From CAWUKT01 sp963923035 (GTDB lineage Bacteria; Bacteroidota; Bacteroidia; J057; JADKCL01): a DNA stretch of 51,066 bases. Positions 31,869 to 42,023 of the stretch are shown piece after piece. A model generated the notes under the pieces. It searched no databases and was not told where the DNA came from. It worked only from the letters and a program-made list of their open reading frames with translations. A program made the position numbers and the translations under genes. The DNA is taken from the NCBI GenBank assembly GCA_963923035.1, contig CAWUKT010000049.1:1-51066 (forward strand), given 5' to 3'. Position 1 is the stretch's first letter. Each line of letters starts with the position of its first letter.

Positions 31869-33368
31869 ATGAGCGGTGAAAGGAATCAAAATTTAGTGAA
31901 GTTGTTCCACTTGGTTAGCTCACTATCCAAGAAGGAAAAGCAACAATTCTGGAGTTACATTCAGGGAAATGCCCGGAAAGTGACAGGGGAGAAATATATC
32001 CGCCTCTTTGAGCGGCTGGCAAAGGATAAAACCCTGAAAAGCAGGCATATACAAAAGGAAATCTTTTCAAATGATTCTAAGGCATTGAATGATAGCTGCC
32101 GCTATCTGGTTCAGAAGATTCTGGAAAGTCTGGCCTTGAATAGCAATTCAACACGCATGGGCCTGGTCATGGTTGATCAGGCCATCGAGCGCGGATTTGT
32201 CAAGCTGGCCTCGCGCTTGCTGCGCCAGGAACTGCAATATGCCGCCAACCAGCACGACATGGTCTACCTCAAGGAGACCTACGAACGGGTCCGACGCCTG
32301 AAAAAACACTACAATGAGGAGGTCAAAGCCAACGACCAAATTCCTTCCTGGGAACAGGTCCTGAATGAAAACTACGCCTTGGCGAAGTCTGATATGCTCT
32401 ATCAGCGCTTTGTAAAGGCATTCCCCCCCGGATCGGAGCAAGCCAAGGAGGTCCACGAGGACTCCAAGCCCGAAATCAATCAGCTCTTTTCCGCGATTTA
32501 TTCCCCGAAAACCCAGGCCCGGGTCCTCAGGACCATGTCTTTGTGGGCCGTTTTGAACCAAAACGACAAGGACGCCGCTGGCTACCACCAAAATCTAATC
32601 CGTTTGCAATCCATCAATCCCGGCCTGTTTTCACAGGAACAGCGGATTGAAGAACTCCGCATCTATATTACCCTGTGCATGCACCTGGGCCAGTACGACA
32701 TGGCCGAGTCCAGCTTGACTGAGCTGGGAAGCATTGAGACTCAGAGCGAACTGTTTGAACGCATGGTTTCTCAAACCTGGATTCAAACGGCTTTGACCCT
32801 GGCTGCTTACGGGGGAAAACTGGAGATCGGGAAAGTGGCCCTGAAAAAATTCCAGCAGGAAATTCAGATTTACAAGCCATTTACCCGTGCATACCTCACC
32901 CATGTGGCCATTATGGTCGCCATTTCGTTCGAAAACTGGGAATTGGCCCACGAATTGCTCCGCAAACTCGCCCGCACCCGTAATTTATTGGAAGAGGGAT
33001 ATTTGCAAGTCGAGCCCGCCATCCGGGCGGTCGTCAATTTCCAACTGGGAAATACTCCCGAAGCCATTTCTGACTGGGAGAAGCTCCACGAAATTGCAGA
33101 AAAAAGCCCTCGCAAATACCTTGGGGTGGTTTCGAATATTATTGAAACAGTTGTCTGCCGCGAAGGGAGTCAGATGTCAAAGAAATTGATTCTGAATACC
33201 CAAAGCGAAAAGCTGGAACAAATCCTTCAAAACGAGGAGGAGCGGTTTCACGCCCAGTTTTTCAATGTCGAATCCTGGCTGCGGTCTCAGATCACAGGTC
33301 GACGAATTAAAGACCTCATTCAAGAAGGATCTGCTCCTGGCTTAATGGCGATGCGCTTGTCTTCTTAA
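31869..33368 (+). CDS. Large helical-repeat (TPR-like) protein, family member B
   Basis: 499 residues. The opening KLFHLVSSLSKKEKQQFWSY follows the LxxLSxxExxxFxxY pattern of its relatives. Helical hairpins follow: YIRLFERLAKDKTLKSRHIQ, RRLKKHYNEEV, ITLCMHLGQYDMAESSLTEL, and AIMVAISFENWELAHELLRK. No signal peptide, membrane segment or catalytic motif, so a cytoplasmic protein-binding role is likely, but unproven. It is followed tail-to-tail, after 65 nt, by a gene for a small exported protein, the same pairing as members A and C. Start is the ATG at 31869, preceded by an AT-rich leader. Confidence 0.82.
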   Translation: MSGERNQNLVKLFHLVSSLSKKEKQQFWSYIQGNARKVTGEKYIRLFERLAKDKTLKSRHIQKEIFSNDSKALNDSCRYLVQKILESLALNSNSTRMGLVMVDQAIERGFVKLASRLLRQELQYAANQHDMVYLKETYERVRRLKKHYNEEVKANDQIPSWEQVLNENYALAKSDMLYQRFVKAFPPGSEQAKEVHEDSKPEINQLFSAIYSPKTQARVLRTMSLWAVLNQNDKDAAGYHQNLIRLQSINPGLFSQEQRIEELRIYITLCMHLGQYDMAESSLTELGSIETQSELFERMVSQTWIQTALTLAAYGGKLEIGKVALKKFQQEIQIYKPFTRAYLTHVAIMVAISFENWELAHELLRKLARTRNLLEEGYLQVEPAIRAVVNFQLGNTPEAISDWEKLHEIAEKSPRKYLGVVSNIIETVVCREGSQMSKKLILNTQSEKLEQILQNEEERFHAQFFNVESWLRSQITGRRIKDLIQEGSAPGLMAMRLSS

Positions 33369-33433
33369 GAAGCGCTTAAAAACAACATTTCAAACAAGTA
33401 TTGGCGGTTAAATGTAAAGTTGGGCTAAATAAC

Positions 33434-33733
33434 TTAAAGATAAACGTCAGTAAGAATCGTTTGTGTAACACCTCCCTCAACCAAAGTGACTTTGTAAGAA
33501 TTGCCTCCGAGCTCCTCAATCGTCACATTTCCAGCGTTGTAAGATGCAACCATCTGCTGATATGTCTTGTCAAACTGAGGAGCACTCGTCTCAAGGACTC
33601 TGTCTACGGTCGCTTGATCCATGGCCTCCATTAAGAGGTGAAACATCGTGGTCGTTTCGACCTGCTCGGCTATAACCCTTCCTGGAAAGGCTGCGCCAAG
33701 CGCTACCAGTACAATAAATAAAACCTTACGCAT
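33434..33733 (-). CDS. Small secreted protein convergent with helical-repeat gene B
   Basis: 99 residues from the ATG at 33733 (the frame opens eight codons earlier, but this start gives a proper signal peptide: MRKVLFIVLVALGAAFPGRV, cleavage near VIA). The mature part is helical, then ends in strands (GNVTIEELGGNSYKVTLVEG, GVTQTILTDVYL). That end aligns with the protein at 6017-6277: G.(V/A)TI.EL....Y.V, then GG....IL. Exported, probably periplasmic or secreted; the function is unknown. AT-rich compared with flanking chromosome. Confidence 0.7.
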   Translation of the reverse strand: MRKVLFIVLVALGAAFPGRVIAEQVETTTMFHLLMEAMDQATVDRVLETSAPQFDKTYQQMVASYNAGNVTIEELGGNSYKVTLVEGGVTQTILTDVYL

Positions 33734-34188
33734 AATTAACTCAGTATTGAGATTCATAAGTAATATACAAACTATATTCCTTGGATGAATGAATGGAAGG
33801 GCCGAAAATGGCGTCCGCGTAAGGATTTAAGCAATAATGATAGGTTTCATTCGTTACCTCCCCCAAAAACCCTCCCCTTTAACCCTTTTCTTTTTTTCTT
33901 GACTCTGATTTGCCCATTCTTGCCTTTTAAAAAGGCCCCCATTTCTTACACCCAACCCGCGCACCACCTCATTTCACACGAAATCGTCAGCAATACCTCG
34001 CTTGATTTTGTTTAGCATCTAAAATCTCCTCCCTCTCCCACTCAAAATCTCCCTCAAAAGACTTAGCCGACCCATTGTTTCCCCACTTTTCCCCTCCCAT
34101 ATCCCATTTTCTTCGTTTTTGGCTTCAACAAACGAAAGAAAGCCGGCCTAAATGACCGGCTTTTATTTCATTAGCTTCCCTCAGACTC
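33734..34188. other. Pyrimidine-rich intergenic region
   Basis: About 455 nt. The plus strand is dominated by C/T-rich runs, and the 76-residue frame at 33785-34015 is too low in complexity to be a gene. It contains the promoter side of the secreted-protein gene and the terminator at 34139-34167. Nothing else was seen. Confidence 0.6.
34139..34167. terminator. Bidirectional-looking terminator of the lipoprotein gene
   Basis: AAAGCCGG (34139-34146) pairs with CCGGCTTT (34156-34163), followed by TATTT on the plus strand and CTTTC on the minus strand. It lies 25 nt past the stop of the minus-strand lipoprotein gene. Confidence 0.65.
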
Positions 34189-34605
34189 TTAATTGTCCAC
34201 CCGATTCAACTCGAGCGTCGTTTCGGCCCGCAAGGTTGCGCCGAATAAATCGCCTTCTTCTCGGGTAAAAGTCGTGATGCTCTTCCGATTCAATTCCAAA
34301 ATGGTACTCGTCAAGGAATTCGTGCCCTCGGTCACGGTCAATTGATCATCGTCCACCGACCAGGAAAAATTCCCGGTGATATTGCCGCTGTTGTCTTCGT
34401 AGGTGCCGGAGCCATCCGACTGAAAATTCGTGAAGCCATCGTTGAAGAAGGCAGTATCCGAGGTGAGCGAATCGTCCAGGTACGTCTTCATCTCGACGCG
34501 GCTGTTCTCCCAGCGACCGTCCGCTTTCGGCAGGATCTTCTCGGCATTCGTACAACTGGCGAGGACCAAGACGGACAACAGGGGGAGCAAAAGGAATTTT
34601 TTCAT
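34189..34605 (-). CDS. Small lipoprotein, lipocalin-like
   Basis: 138 residues from the ATG at 34605; longer upstream frames are antisense to the HD gene and not coding. The lipoprotein signal peptide MKKFLLLPLLSVLVLASCTN has the lipobox LASC. The mature protein is beta-rich (DGRWENSRVEMKTYLDDSLT; GTYEDNSGNITGNFSWSVDD; LTSTILELNRKSITTF), resembling the lipocalin-like lipoproteins common in Bacteroidota. Function unknown; the ligand is not predictable. Divergent from the HD hydrolase gene, so the gap of about 140 nt carries both promoters. Confidence 0.82.
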   Translation of the reverse strand: MKKFLLLPLLSVLVLASCTNAEKILPKADGRWENSRVEMKTYLDDSLTSDTAFFNDGFTNFQSDGSGTYEDNSGNITGNFSWSVDDDQLTVTEGTNSLTSTILELNRKSITTFTREEGDLFGATLRAETTLELNRVDN

Positions 34606-34662
34606 GGGAAAAGGGTTCTTCAGGGTTGAGGTGGAAAAATGGAGCTTCAGGGGCTCTGCTTG

Positions 34663-34694
34663 CAAAAATAGACACGAATCCGAAGGGAAAGGTT
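34663..34694 (-). promoter_or_regulatory. Candidate Bacteroidota promoter of the lipoprotein gene
   Basis: On the minus strand, TATTTTTG (plus-strand 34663-34670) fits the TANNTTTG -7 element, 57 nt before the start codon. The -33 TTTG is not exact: CCTTTC is near the expected place. Judged a possible promoter only. Confidence 0.4.
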
Positions 34695-34749
34695 GTCTGG
34701 GCGGAATAATTTCAGGGGCGGGGGAAAAGTTTGTGCAAATTTGGAGGCC

Positions 34750-35421
34750 ATGGCCCACTCCATCACCTTCGACCTTGACTTCAGCGATCCCGGATCGCTG
34801 CTCCCCCGTTTCGAAGCCCACTGGCGCAGCAGCGGGCTCCCGGACGCCCCTGGCCTCAGGGACGAAATCGCCCGGGCCCACCTCGGACCGGAGCGCCACT
34901 ACCATTCCCTGGCCCACATCGTCACCCTGCTCGACTGGATCGCCACCCGCCAGCTGGAGCTGCCCCAGCACCAGCGCCTGGTCTGGACCGCCCTCTTCCA
35001 CGACATCGTCTACGACTCGCGGCGGACTGACAATGAGGCCGCGAGCGCGGAGATTGCCCTGCACCGCCTGGGCGAATTGGATTGGCCGGAGGCCGACCGC
35101 GCATGGATTGCCGATACGATCCGCCGCACGGCGGGCCACTTCGGGCAGGACGCCGATCCCCTGGCCCGGCTGTTCCTGGACCTGGACCTGCTCATCCTGG
35201 CCGCGCCCGCCGACATCTACGACGCCTATGCTGCTGCCGTCCGGCAGGAGTACAGCTGGGTGACCCCGGAGCAGTACCAGGCCGGCCGCCAACGCGTGCT
35301 CCAGCATTTTCTCCACGCCCCCTTCCTTTATTTTTCTCCCGACATCAAGGCCCAATACACGCCCCTGGCCCACGAAAATTTAAATCGTGAGCTCGAGAAA
35401 CTGAATAATGAAATTTTTTAG
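34750..35421 (+). CDS. Predicted metal-dependent HD-superfamily phosphohydrolase
   Basis: 223 residues from the ATG at 34750 (MAHSITFDLDFSDPGSLLPR). HD signature elements are HYHSLAHI, then ALFHDIVYDSRRTDNE (the His-Asp pair) and a late DLDLLILAAP metal ligand region, in the order of the COG4339 family of small HD hydrolases. These are thought to act on nucleotides, but substrates are undefined. High GC and strong codon bias fit the core chromosome. An N-terminal extension from 34693 is unlikely. The downstream 79-aa gene follows after about 50 nt. Confidence 0.85.
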   Translation: MAHSITFDLDFSDPGSLLPRFEAHWRSSGLPDAPGLRDEIARAHLGPERHYHSLAHIVTLLDWIATRQLELPQHQRLVWTALFHDIVYDSRRTDNEAASAEIALHRLGELDWPEADRAWIADTIRRTAGHFGQDADPLARLFLDLDLLILAAPADIYDAYAAAVRQEYSWVTPEQYQAGRQRVLQHFLHAPFLYFSPDIKAQYTPLAHENLNRELEKLNNEIF

Positions 35422-35472
35422 TATTTTTATGCAACCATTTCGAACGTTGCATCATTTAACAAACAGACCGTC

Positions 35473-35712
35473 ATGAATACCTTCGAACGACTTCCCCATT
35501 TCCTACGCCTGGCATTGTTGCCACTGGCCGCGGCTGCATTTGGAATCGTGGTCCTGCTCCTCGTTTCCTGGTGTTTTGACTTCTCCTACCTCTCTCCCGA
35601 AGCCGGATTCCAGCCCCCGAATATGGTGTCCAATCCCTCTGAACACGTCACAAAAGACCTGACAGAAATGCTTCGGCTCGACTTTCTGACCAATATATTC
35701 CCTTCCAGGTAG
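35473..35712 (+). CDS. Small single-pass membrane protein (79 aa), tentative
   Basis: 79 residues with one membrane segment (LALLPLAAAAFGIVVLLLVS, about 13-32) and an aromatic stretch after it (CFDFSYLSPEAGFQPPN). The last 65 nt overlap the end of the convergent YheT-like gene, which is unusual and lowers confidence; the true protein could be shorter or the frame could be chance. The start (ATG after an AT-rich leader) and the membrane segment argue for a real gene. No family recognised. Confidence 0.5.
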   Translation: MNTFERLPHFLRLALLPLAAAAFGIVVLLLVSWCFDFSYLSPEAGFQPPNMVSNPSEHVTKDLTEMLRLDFLTNIFPSR

Positions 35713-36625
35713 AGCTGACGAAGCCGATATGTCCCCCTTCGGTCGGTACTTCCAGAAATAAATTGGAATTGGCTGCCGCTTGCTCCCGGGGATAGCTGGA
35801 CGCGGGCAAGAACGGATCGTTTTCCGCATTGACCACCAAGGTTGGCAATTCGATTTGGTCGAGGAAATGGATCGGACTGACATGACGGTAGAAGTCCTCC
35901 ACTTCTGAAAACCCATACCATTTCTTGTTGAACAACTCATCAAAATCGCGGATGCAGCGAATTTGGTCCCACAGCGCGAGGTCGTAGGTGCCCGGCATGA
36001 CCTTTTCCTTTTGGGTCATCTTGCGGCGGTAGCTGTTGAGGAAAAAACGGCCGTAGAGGGAAGGGGCTCCTTCGCTGAGCTGGATGGATGTGTCGCCCAT
36101 TTCAAACGGAGTTGAAAAGGCGATGGCTCCGATGAGTTCGGACGGAAAATGGGCCTTGTAACGGGCCATATAGTTCAAGGTATAGCTTCCGCCCATGCTG
36201 AAGCCGATCAATCCCACTGATTTGTAGCGCCCTTTTTCCAGCATATGTTCCAGCACCGCATTGACATCTTCCATTTGGGCGGGGTGGTAAAAGGTCGAAC
36301 TCCGGTTGAGTTTGCCCCCACAACTCCGAAAATGCCAGGTGCACACGTCCCATCCCATCGAATTGAAATGGCGCGCCATCCCCAGGATATAGGCCGACCT
36401 CGAATTCCCCTCCAACCCGTGCGACAACAATACGGCCCGCTCGCTCCCCACCCGGCTCCAGTCCAGTTCCAGAAAATCACCGTCCGGGGTGTCGATTTCA
36501 ACCCGTTCGTATTTCATTTTCTTGGGGAAGCGCAATTTGTTCGCGAATACGGTCGACAAATGGCGATTGCGTAATAATGCAGGAGCGGCGTAGGATGTTT
36601 CTTCAATGAGCGGCATGGTAGTCAA
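35648..36625 (-). CDS. yheT: Alpha/beta hydrolase, YheT family
   Basis: 325 residues, typical for the COG0429 (YheT) group. The family start PLLRNRHLSTVFAN-like region, then LLSHGLEGNSRSAYI (oxyanion region) and the nucleophile elbow GFSMGGS with Ser around residue 145. Asp in NAENDPFLP and His in EGGHIGF complete the triad. Members are esterase-like enzymes of unknown physiological substrate. The gene is convergent with the preceding small membrane-protein gene, overlapping it by 65 nt. Start could be the ATG at 36625 or, three codons later, that at 36616. Confidence 0.9.
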   Translation of the reverse strand: MTTMPLIEETSYAAPALLRNRHLSTVFANKLRFPKKMKYERVEIDTPDGDFLELDWSRVGSERAVLLSHGLEGNSRSAYILGMARHFNSMGWDVCTWHFRSCGGKLNRSSTFYHPAQMEDVNAVLEHMLEKGRYKSVGLIGFSMGGSYTLNYMARYKAHFPSELIGAIAFSTPFEMGDTSIQLSEGAPSLYGRFFLNSYRRKMTQKEKVMPGTYDLALWDQIRCIRDFDELFNKKWYGFSEVEDFYRHVSPIHFLDQIELPTLVVNAENDPFLPASSYPREQAAANSNLFLEVPTEGGHIGFVSSTWKGIYWSESRAEAFLSGLL

Positions 36626-36802
36626 TGGTTGTCGCTCATTTTACCACTTTACCTCAAAAAATTCAACCGCTCTGGTTTTCGATTTTCTTTTCCGGTCTCA
36701 AAAAAATTCTAAAATATTCATGGAGGGGGTGGGGGAAAAATGGATCCGGTCGTTTCACCTTCAGAAAAGCGAAACAAATTGTCCAACTCAACTACCGAAA
36801 GC

Positions 36803-37543
36803 ATGAAAACTCTACACGTAACCCTTCTGGTCCTCTTCTTTGGAATGGTGGCCGTAGGATGCAAAGAAAAAGACGATTGCCCGCCCCACGCTACAACGGC
36901 GGCAACCATTGAAATTCTCCCGCTGGGAGACTCCCGGGTCGACGGCGATCCCGGAAATTACCCCAGCTACCGCTACGAACTCTGGAAAAACCTGGTCGAA
37001 GGACAATGGGACACCGATTTCATCGGCACCCGCACCGATGTCGGCGAATACAACCGGGTGGAAGGCCGCTGCTTCGACAATGAGCACGAGGGGACCGGAG
37101 GGGCGACCACCACCGATATCCTGATGACGCTCCGCAGCGTCCAGTTCGAAAAGACGCCCGAGGTGGCCTTGGTGGGCATTGGGGGAAATGACCTCCTCGA
37201 CGGAGGCGCCACAGATGCAACCCCGGTGGTCAGCCGGGTCGGCGAGATCATCGGCGAGCTCCGCCGCCTGAATCCCAACATGGTCATTTTTGTGGAGCAA
37301 ATTGCCCCCGGCATGTCCAGCATCATGACCACTGAGCTGACCAATGTCTTCAACGACTTCAACAACCAGGTCGGTGTCCTCGCTGACTCCCTGAACTCCA
37401 CGGCCTCGCCCGTGATCAAGATCGACATGGCGGCCGGCTGGACCGACAGCTACCTCGCCGATGATGTCCACTACAATGATGCCGGGGCAAAGATCATTGC
37501 CGATCGGTATTACCTGGCCATCCAACAAAATGTACAGCGTTAA
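36803..37543 (+). CDS. Secreted SGNH/GDSL hydrolase lipoprotein
   Basis: 246 residues from the ATG at 36803. The lipoprotein signal (MKTLHVTLLVLFFGMVAVGC) has its Cys at 20. SGNH blocks are clear: ILPLGDSRVDG (block I, catalytic Ser), GIGGNDLLDG (block III, Asn) and the C-terminal DDVHYND (block V, Asp-x-x-His). The enzyme should remove acyl groups from carbohydrates or lipids at the cell surface. A longer frame starting at 36740 adds a poor N-terminus. A terminator follows at 37589. Confidence 0.9.
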   Translation: MKTLHVTLLVLFFGMVAVGCKEKDDCPPHATTAATIEILPLGDSRVDGDPGNYPSYRYELWKNLVEGQWDTDFIGTRTDVGEYNRVEGRCFDNEHEGTGGATTTDILMTLRSVQFEKTPEVALVGIGGNDLLDGGATDATPVVSRVGEIIGELRRLNPNMVIFVEQIAPGMSSIMTTELTNVFNDFNNQVGVLADSLNSTASPVIKIDMAAGWTDSYLADDVHYNDAGAKIIADRYYLAIQQNVQR

Positions 37544-37588
37544 ACAAGTGTGATAGCAGATTCCCCATTAGGGATTGAACAAAGTGGT

Positions 37589-37617
37589 ACGGCCAGGCAT
37601 TTGCCTGGCCGTTCTTG
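37589..37617 (+). terminator. Rho-independent terminator of the SGNH hydrolase gene
   Basis: ACGGCCAGGCA (37589-37599) pairs exactly with TGCCTGGCCGT (37602-37612) around a 2-nt loop, followed by TCTTGGTT. The sequence TTAGGGATTGAAC lies just upstream (37568-37580). Confidence 0.85.
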
Positions 37618-37725
37618 GTTCGCGACATTCCGGGTCGGTTTCTTTTTTTTCTCGGCAAAAAAGTTCTAACTTCTTTTTCCGTTTATTTAAAACGTTTTAC
37701 TACCTGTGTTCTAATCTCGCAATTC

Positions 37726-38556
37726 ATGAAAAAATCTTTACTCGTAACCTTGCTTTTGCTCCTGGTGGGTGGCATTTCCCACGCCCAAATCCAGGCCTAC
37801 AGTGTCGGGGATGTCGCTCCTGACTTTACCGTCACGGATGTCAACGGGAATACCTATTCCCTGTACAGCATTACTGGCAGCGGCCAGTATGTCCTCCTCG
37901 ACTTCTTCTTCACTACCTGTCCGCCCTGCCAAAGCACGGCTCCCATTTTCAATGAACTCCACGAAAAATACGGCTGCAACCAAGGCCAACTTTTCTGCAT
38001 GTCCGTGGACGTGGGCGATTCGGATGCCGAAGTGGTCCAATTTGAGAATACCTACGGCGGCACCTTCTCTCATGCGCCCGCAGTGAGCGGGACGGAAGGC
38101 GGCGGCGACGCGGTCAACTCCACGATGAACATCGCGGCCTATCCGACCTACGCCCTCATCGGTCCCGACAACAAATTCATCAGCACGGACATCTGGCCCA
38201 TCGCCGGCGTAGCTGATTTTGAAGCTGCTTTCCCGGCTGGTTCCGGCATCACGCCCATGACCTGCTCCGCAGTATCCGTCGACCAGGCCCTGAGCGAAGC
38301 TACCCTTCAGCTGTACCCCAACCCTGCCGCTCAAAGCACCCGCCTCGACCTTACCCTCGACACATATGGCGAGGTCAACATCGAAGTCTACGACCTCCTC
38401 GGTCAGCGGGTCCTCGTTCAGGAACTCGGCGCCCTGGATGCCGGCCTGACAGCCACCGAACTCGACCTTTCCCAGGTCAACAATGGCATCTATGTTGTTC
38501 GGGTCGCTCAAAACAACCAGATCATTGCCAGCCGCAAGCTGGAAGTCATGAAATAA
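37726..38556 (+). CDS. Secreted thioredoxin/TlpA-like redoxin with T9SS type A sorting domain
   Basis: 276 residues from the ATG at 37726, with signal peptide MKKSLLVTLLLLLVGGISHA. The redoxin domain (about residues 25-175) has DVAPDFTVTDVNGNTYSLYS and the active site FFFTTCPPCQSTAP (CPPC), then YPTYALIGPDNKF with the cis-Pro. Residues 195-276 are a type A sorting domain: LQLYPNPAAQSTRLDL, VEVYDLLGQRV-like and a terminal NGIYVVRVAQNNQIIASRKL. It should cross the inner membrane by Sec and reach the surface by T9SS. A role in thiol chemistry of surface proteins is likely; the partner is unknown. Confidence 0.92.
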   Translation: MKKSLLVTLLLLLVGGISHAQIQAYSVGDVAPDFTVTDVNGNTYSLYSITGSGQYVLLDFFFTTCPPCQSTAPIFNELHEKYGCNQGQLFCMSVDVGDSDAEVVQFENTYGGTFSHAPAVSGTEGGGDAVNSTMNIAAYPTYALIGPDNKFISTDIWPIAGVADFEAAFPAGSGITPMTCSAVSVDQALSEATLQLYPNPAAQSTRLDLTLDTYGEVNIEVYDLLGQRVLVQELGALDAGLTATELDLSQVNNGIYVVRVAQNNQIIASRKLEVMK

Positions 38557-38577
38557 GCTCACCGTTAAGGATTGAAC

Positions 38578-38607
38578 GAGGGTCGCTTCCTGTGGGGAGT
38601 GACCCTC
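38578..38607 (+). terminator. Probable terminator of the redoxin gene
   Basis: GAGGGTC (38578-38584) pairs with GACCCTC (38601-38607), followed by TCTGTTTGGG. The TTAAGGATTGAAC just before it (38565-38577) nearly repeats the one before the SGNH terminator. Confidence 0.6.
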
Positions 38608-38708
38608 TCTGTTTGGGTCCGGTTCAAAAATTACCGTTCGCACAGCCAAATCTACCATTCAGTTGGCGCCAGCTACCGTTCGCCCACAGGGGGAGTCCCC
38701 TGAAGGGC

Positions 38709-38900
38709 TTAGGAGAGCGTAATTGCTTGCAAAAACGGGGAAAAATCCGCATTTTGACGTAGGTACTCGGAAAAACATTGTCCTTCGAAATCTCGGTTGT
38801 AACTGCCTTTCAACTCCAGTTCACAACCATTCAGAACAGAAAAAAAACTGTTCGCCAAAGCGGTGACCGATTGTTCGGATAACCGTGTATCTTTGATCAT
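38709..38900 (-). CDS. Small hypothetical protein (63 aa), tentative
   Basis: 63 residues, starting MIKDTRLSEQSVTALANSFF and ending LQAITLS, of ordinary soluble composition, with no membrane segment. The start codon is 33 nt from the divergent type B domain gene, and a candidate promoter for that gene lies within its first codons. There is no second line of support, so it may be chance. No family recognised. Confidence 0.4.
   Translation of the reverse strand: MIKDTRLSEQSVTALANSFFSVLNGCELELKGSYNRDFEGQCFSEYLRQNADFSPFLQAITLS
38888..38895 (+). promoter_or_regulatory. Candidate -7 element for the type B sorting-domain gene
   Basis: TATCTTTG fits TANNTTTG, 38 nt before the start at 38933. No TTTG lies 19 nt upstream, so only half of the consensus is met. 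Confidence 0.4.
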
Positions 38901-38932
38901 ACAGGTAATTTCGGAATTTGGATTTTTAATTT

Positions 38933-39325
38933 ATGAAACGAGCTTTTACGCTAATTGTGCTTGTCTTGCTGACCGCCGCGCTGGGGTACTCCCAGGTGCC
39001 TGGTGGCCACAGCCAGGATGGGCAGGGCATTGACGGGCAGCCGCCCGAACCTCGCGGGATTTTCATCCCCAATGCCTTTACCCCCAATGGAGATGGGGTC
39101 AACGATGAATTTTACATCCCTGATGCCAACCTCTCCAACTTCCAATTCACAGTATTTGATCGGTGGGGTAACCGGGTGTACCAAACATTTTCTCCTGGAT
39201 TTCGTTGGAATGGAGACCGTAGTGGACAACCGGTTCCGGAAGGCACCTACGTATATGTCCTCAGCGCCCGCACTGTACGGGGCGACACCGTAAAACGGTC
39301 GGGCCAACTCAGTGTGGTCCGTTAA
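38933..39325 (+). CDS. Secreted protein consisting almost only of a T9SS type B (CHU_C/gliding-associated) C-terminal domain
   Basis: 130 residues. A signal peptide (MKRAFTLIVLVLLTAALGYS) is followed by a linker of about 20 residues and then a complete type B sorting domain: IFIPNAFTPNGDGVNDEFYI, FTVFDRWGNRVYQT, FRWNGDRSGQPVPEGTYVY, RSGQLSVVR. Such domains normally end large adhesins or enzymes; here no passenger is present. Either it is the 3' remnant of a larger protein with a new signal peptide or a true minimal T9SS substrate. The domain assignment is firm. Confidence 0.9.
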   Translation: MKRAFTLIVLVLLTAALGYSQVPGGHSQDGQGIDGQPPEPRGIFIPNAFTPNGDGVNDEFYIPDANLSNFQFTVFDRWGNRVYQTFSPGFRWNGDRSGQPVPEGTYVYVLSARTVRGDTVKRSGQLSVVR

Positions 39326-39422
39326 AAATGGATAATACTATCAATAATAATTTCAGACAGGAAGTGCTTTCCCCCCGCGGAAGCATTTCTTGTTTATAGA
39401 CCTTTCTCCCCTCCCCTCTTCA

Positions 39423-39453
39423 TTTGACCTCTCCCCCAATTTCTTTAACTTTG
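39423..39453 (+). promoter_or_regulatory. Consensus Bacteroidota promoter of the prolyl oligopeptidase gene
   Basis: TTTG (39423-39426), 19 nt, then TAACTTTG (39446-39453): an exact match to TTTG-N19-TANNTTTG. Transcription would begin near 39460, giving a leader of about 60 nt before the ATG at 39520 and ruling out the upstream frame start at 39424. Confidence 0.75.
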
Positions 39454-39519
39454 GTCCCTCCGCCTGACACGCAGACCAAGATTTTTCACTTTCCCTATTT
39501 CCGGAAAAAACATATCGCC

Positions 39520-41685
<2,166 letters not shown>

Positions 41686-41704
41686 ACTTGGGCGTCATGC
41701 CATG

Positions 41705-41739
41705 AAAAAGCCGTCTTGCAGCTGCAGGACGGCTTTTTT
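41705..41739 (+). terminator. Rho-independent terminator of the prolyl oligopeptidase gene
   Basis: AAAAAGCCGTC (41705-41715) pairs with GACGGCTTTTT around a partly self-pairing centre (TTGCAGCTGCAG) and ends in a T-run; about 20 nt after the stop codon. Because the stem carries A and T runs on its two sides, it may act in both directions. Confidence 0.9.
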
Positions 41740-41784
41740 GGTGAGATTTAGTGAGGATCTAATCACGAAGAAAATTAAAAATTA

Positions 41785-41810
41785 GGTGGAGGGTCGGTAG
41801 GCCCTCCACC
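41785..41810. repeat. Second hairpin GGTGGAGGG/CCCTCCACC
   Basis: A perfect 9-bp stem (41785-41793 with 41802-41810) around TCGGTAGG, about 45 nt beyond the peptidase terminator. There is no T-run directly after it. It could be a back-up terminator or a dispersed repeat. Confidence 0.5.
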
Positions 41811-42023
41811 TGAGATTCTTTCCTACCGATAATGTTTAATTGGTTTCGATTACTACAAATTGAAAAAGCCCTTGTCAACGATTCAAAGATGTTAGGAAGA
41901 AAGCCAGCAAACGAATACAGTTTTTTACATTTATTATATCACACAAACTCTCTCTTGTCTCTAAACCTGATGTAATGGCTTATTTGGAATAAATTCCGGT
42001 CGAAAAGGTTATATTGAGAATAC

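Larger units (their letters stand above)
41686..42023. other. Intergenic region with two hairpins
   Basis: About 340 nt between the peptidase and helical-repeat gene C. It contains the terminator at 41705-41739 and a second hairpin at 41785-41810, followed by AT-rich sequence that should hold the promoter of the next gene. No gene is seen. Confidence 0.65.

Noticed and set aside
33785..34015. 76-residue plus-strand frame
   Set aside because: Low-complexity pyrimidine-rich DNA gives Pro/Phe/Leu runs; no motif or signal.
34189..35373. Long minus-strand frame reading from the HD hydrolase region into the lipoprotein gene
   Set aside because: The upstream part is antisense to the HD hydrolase; the lipoprotein signal peptide begins at 34605.
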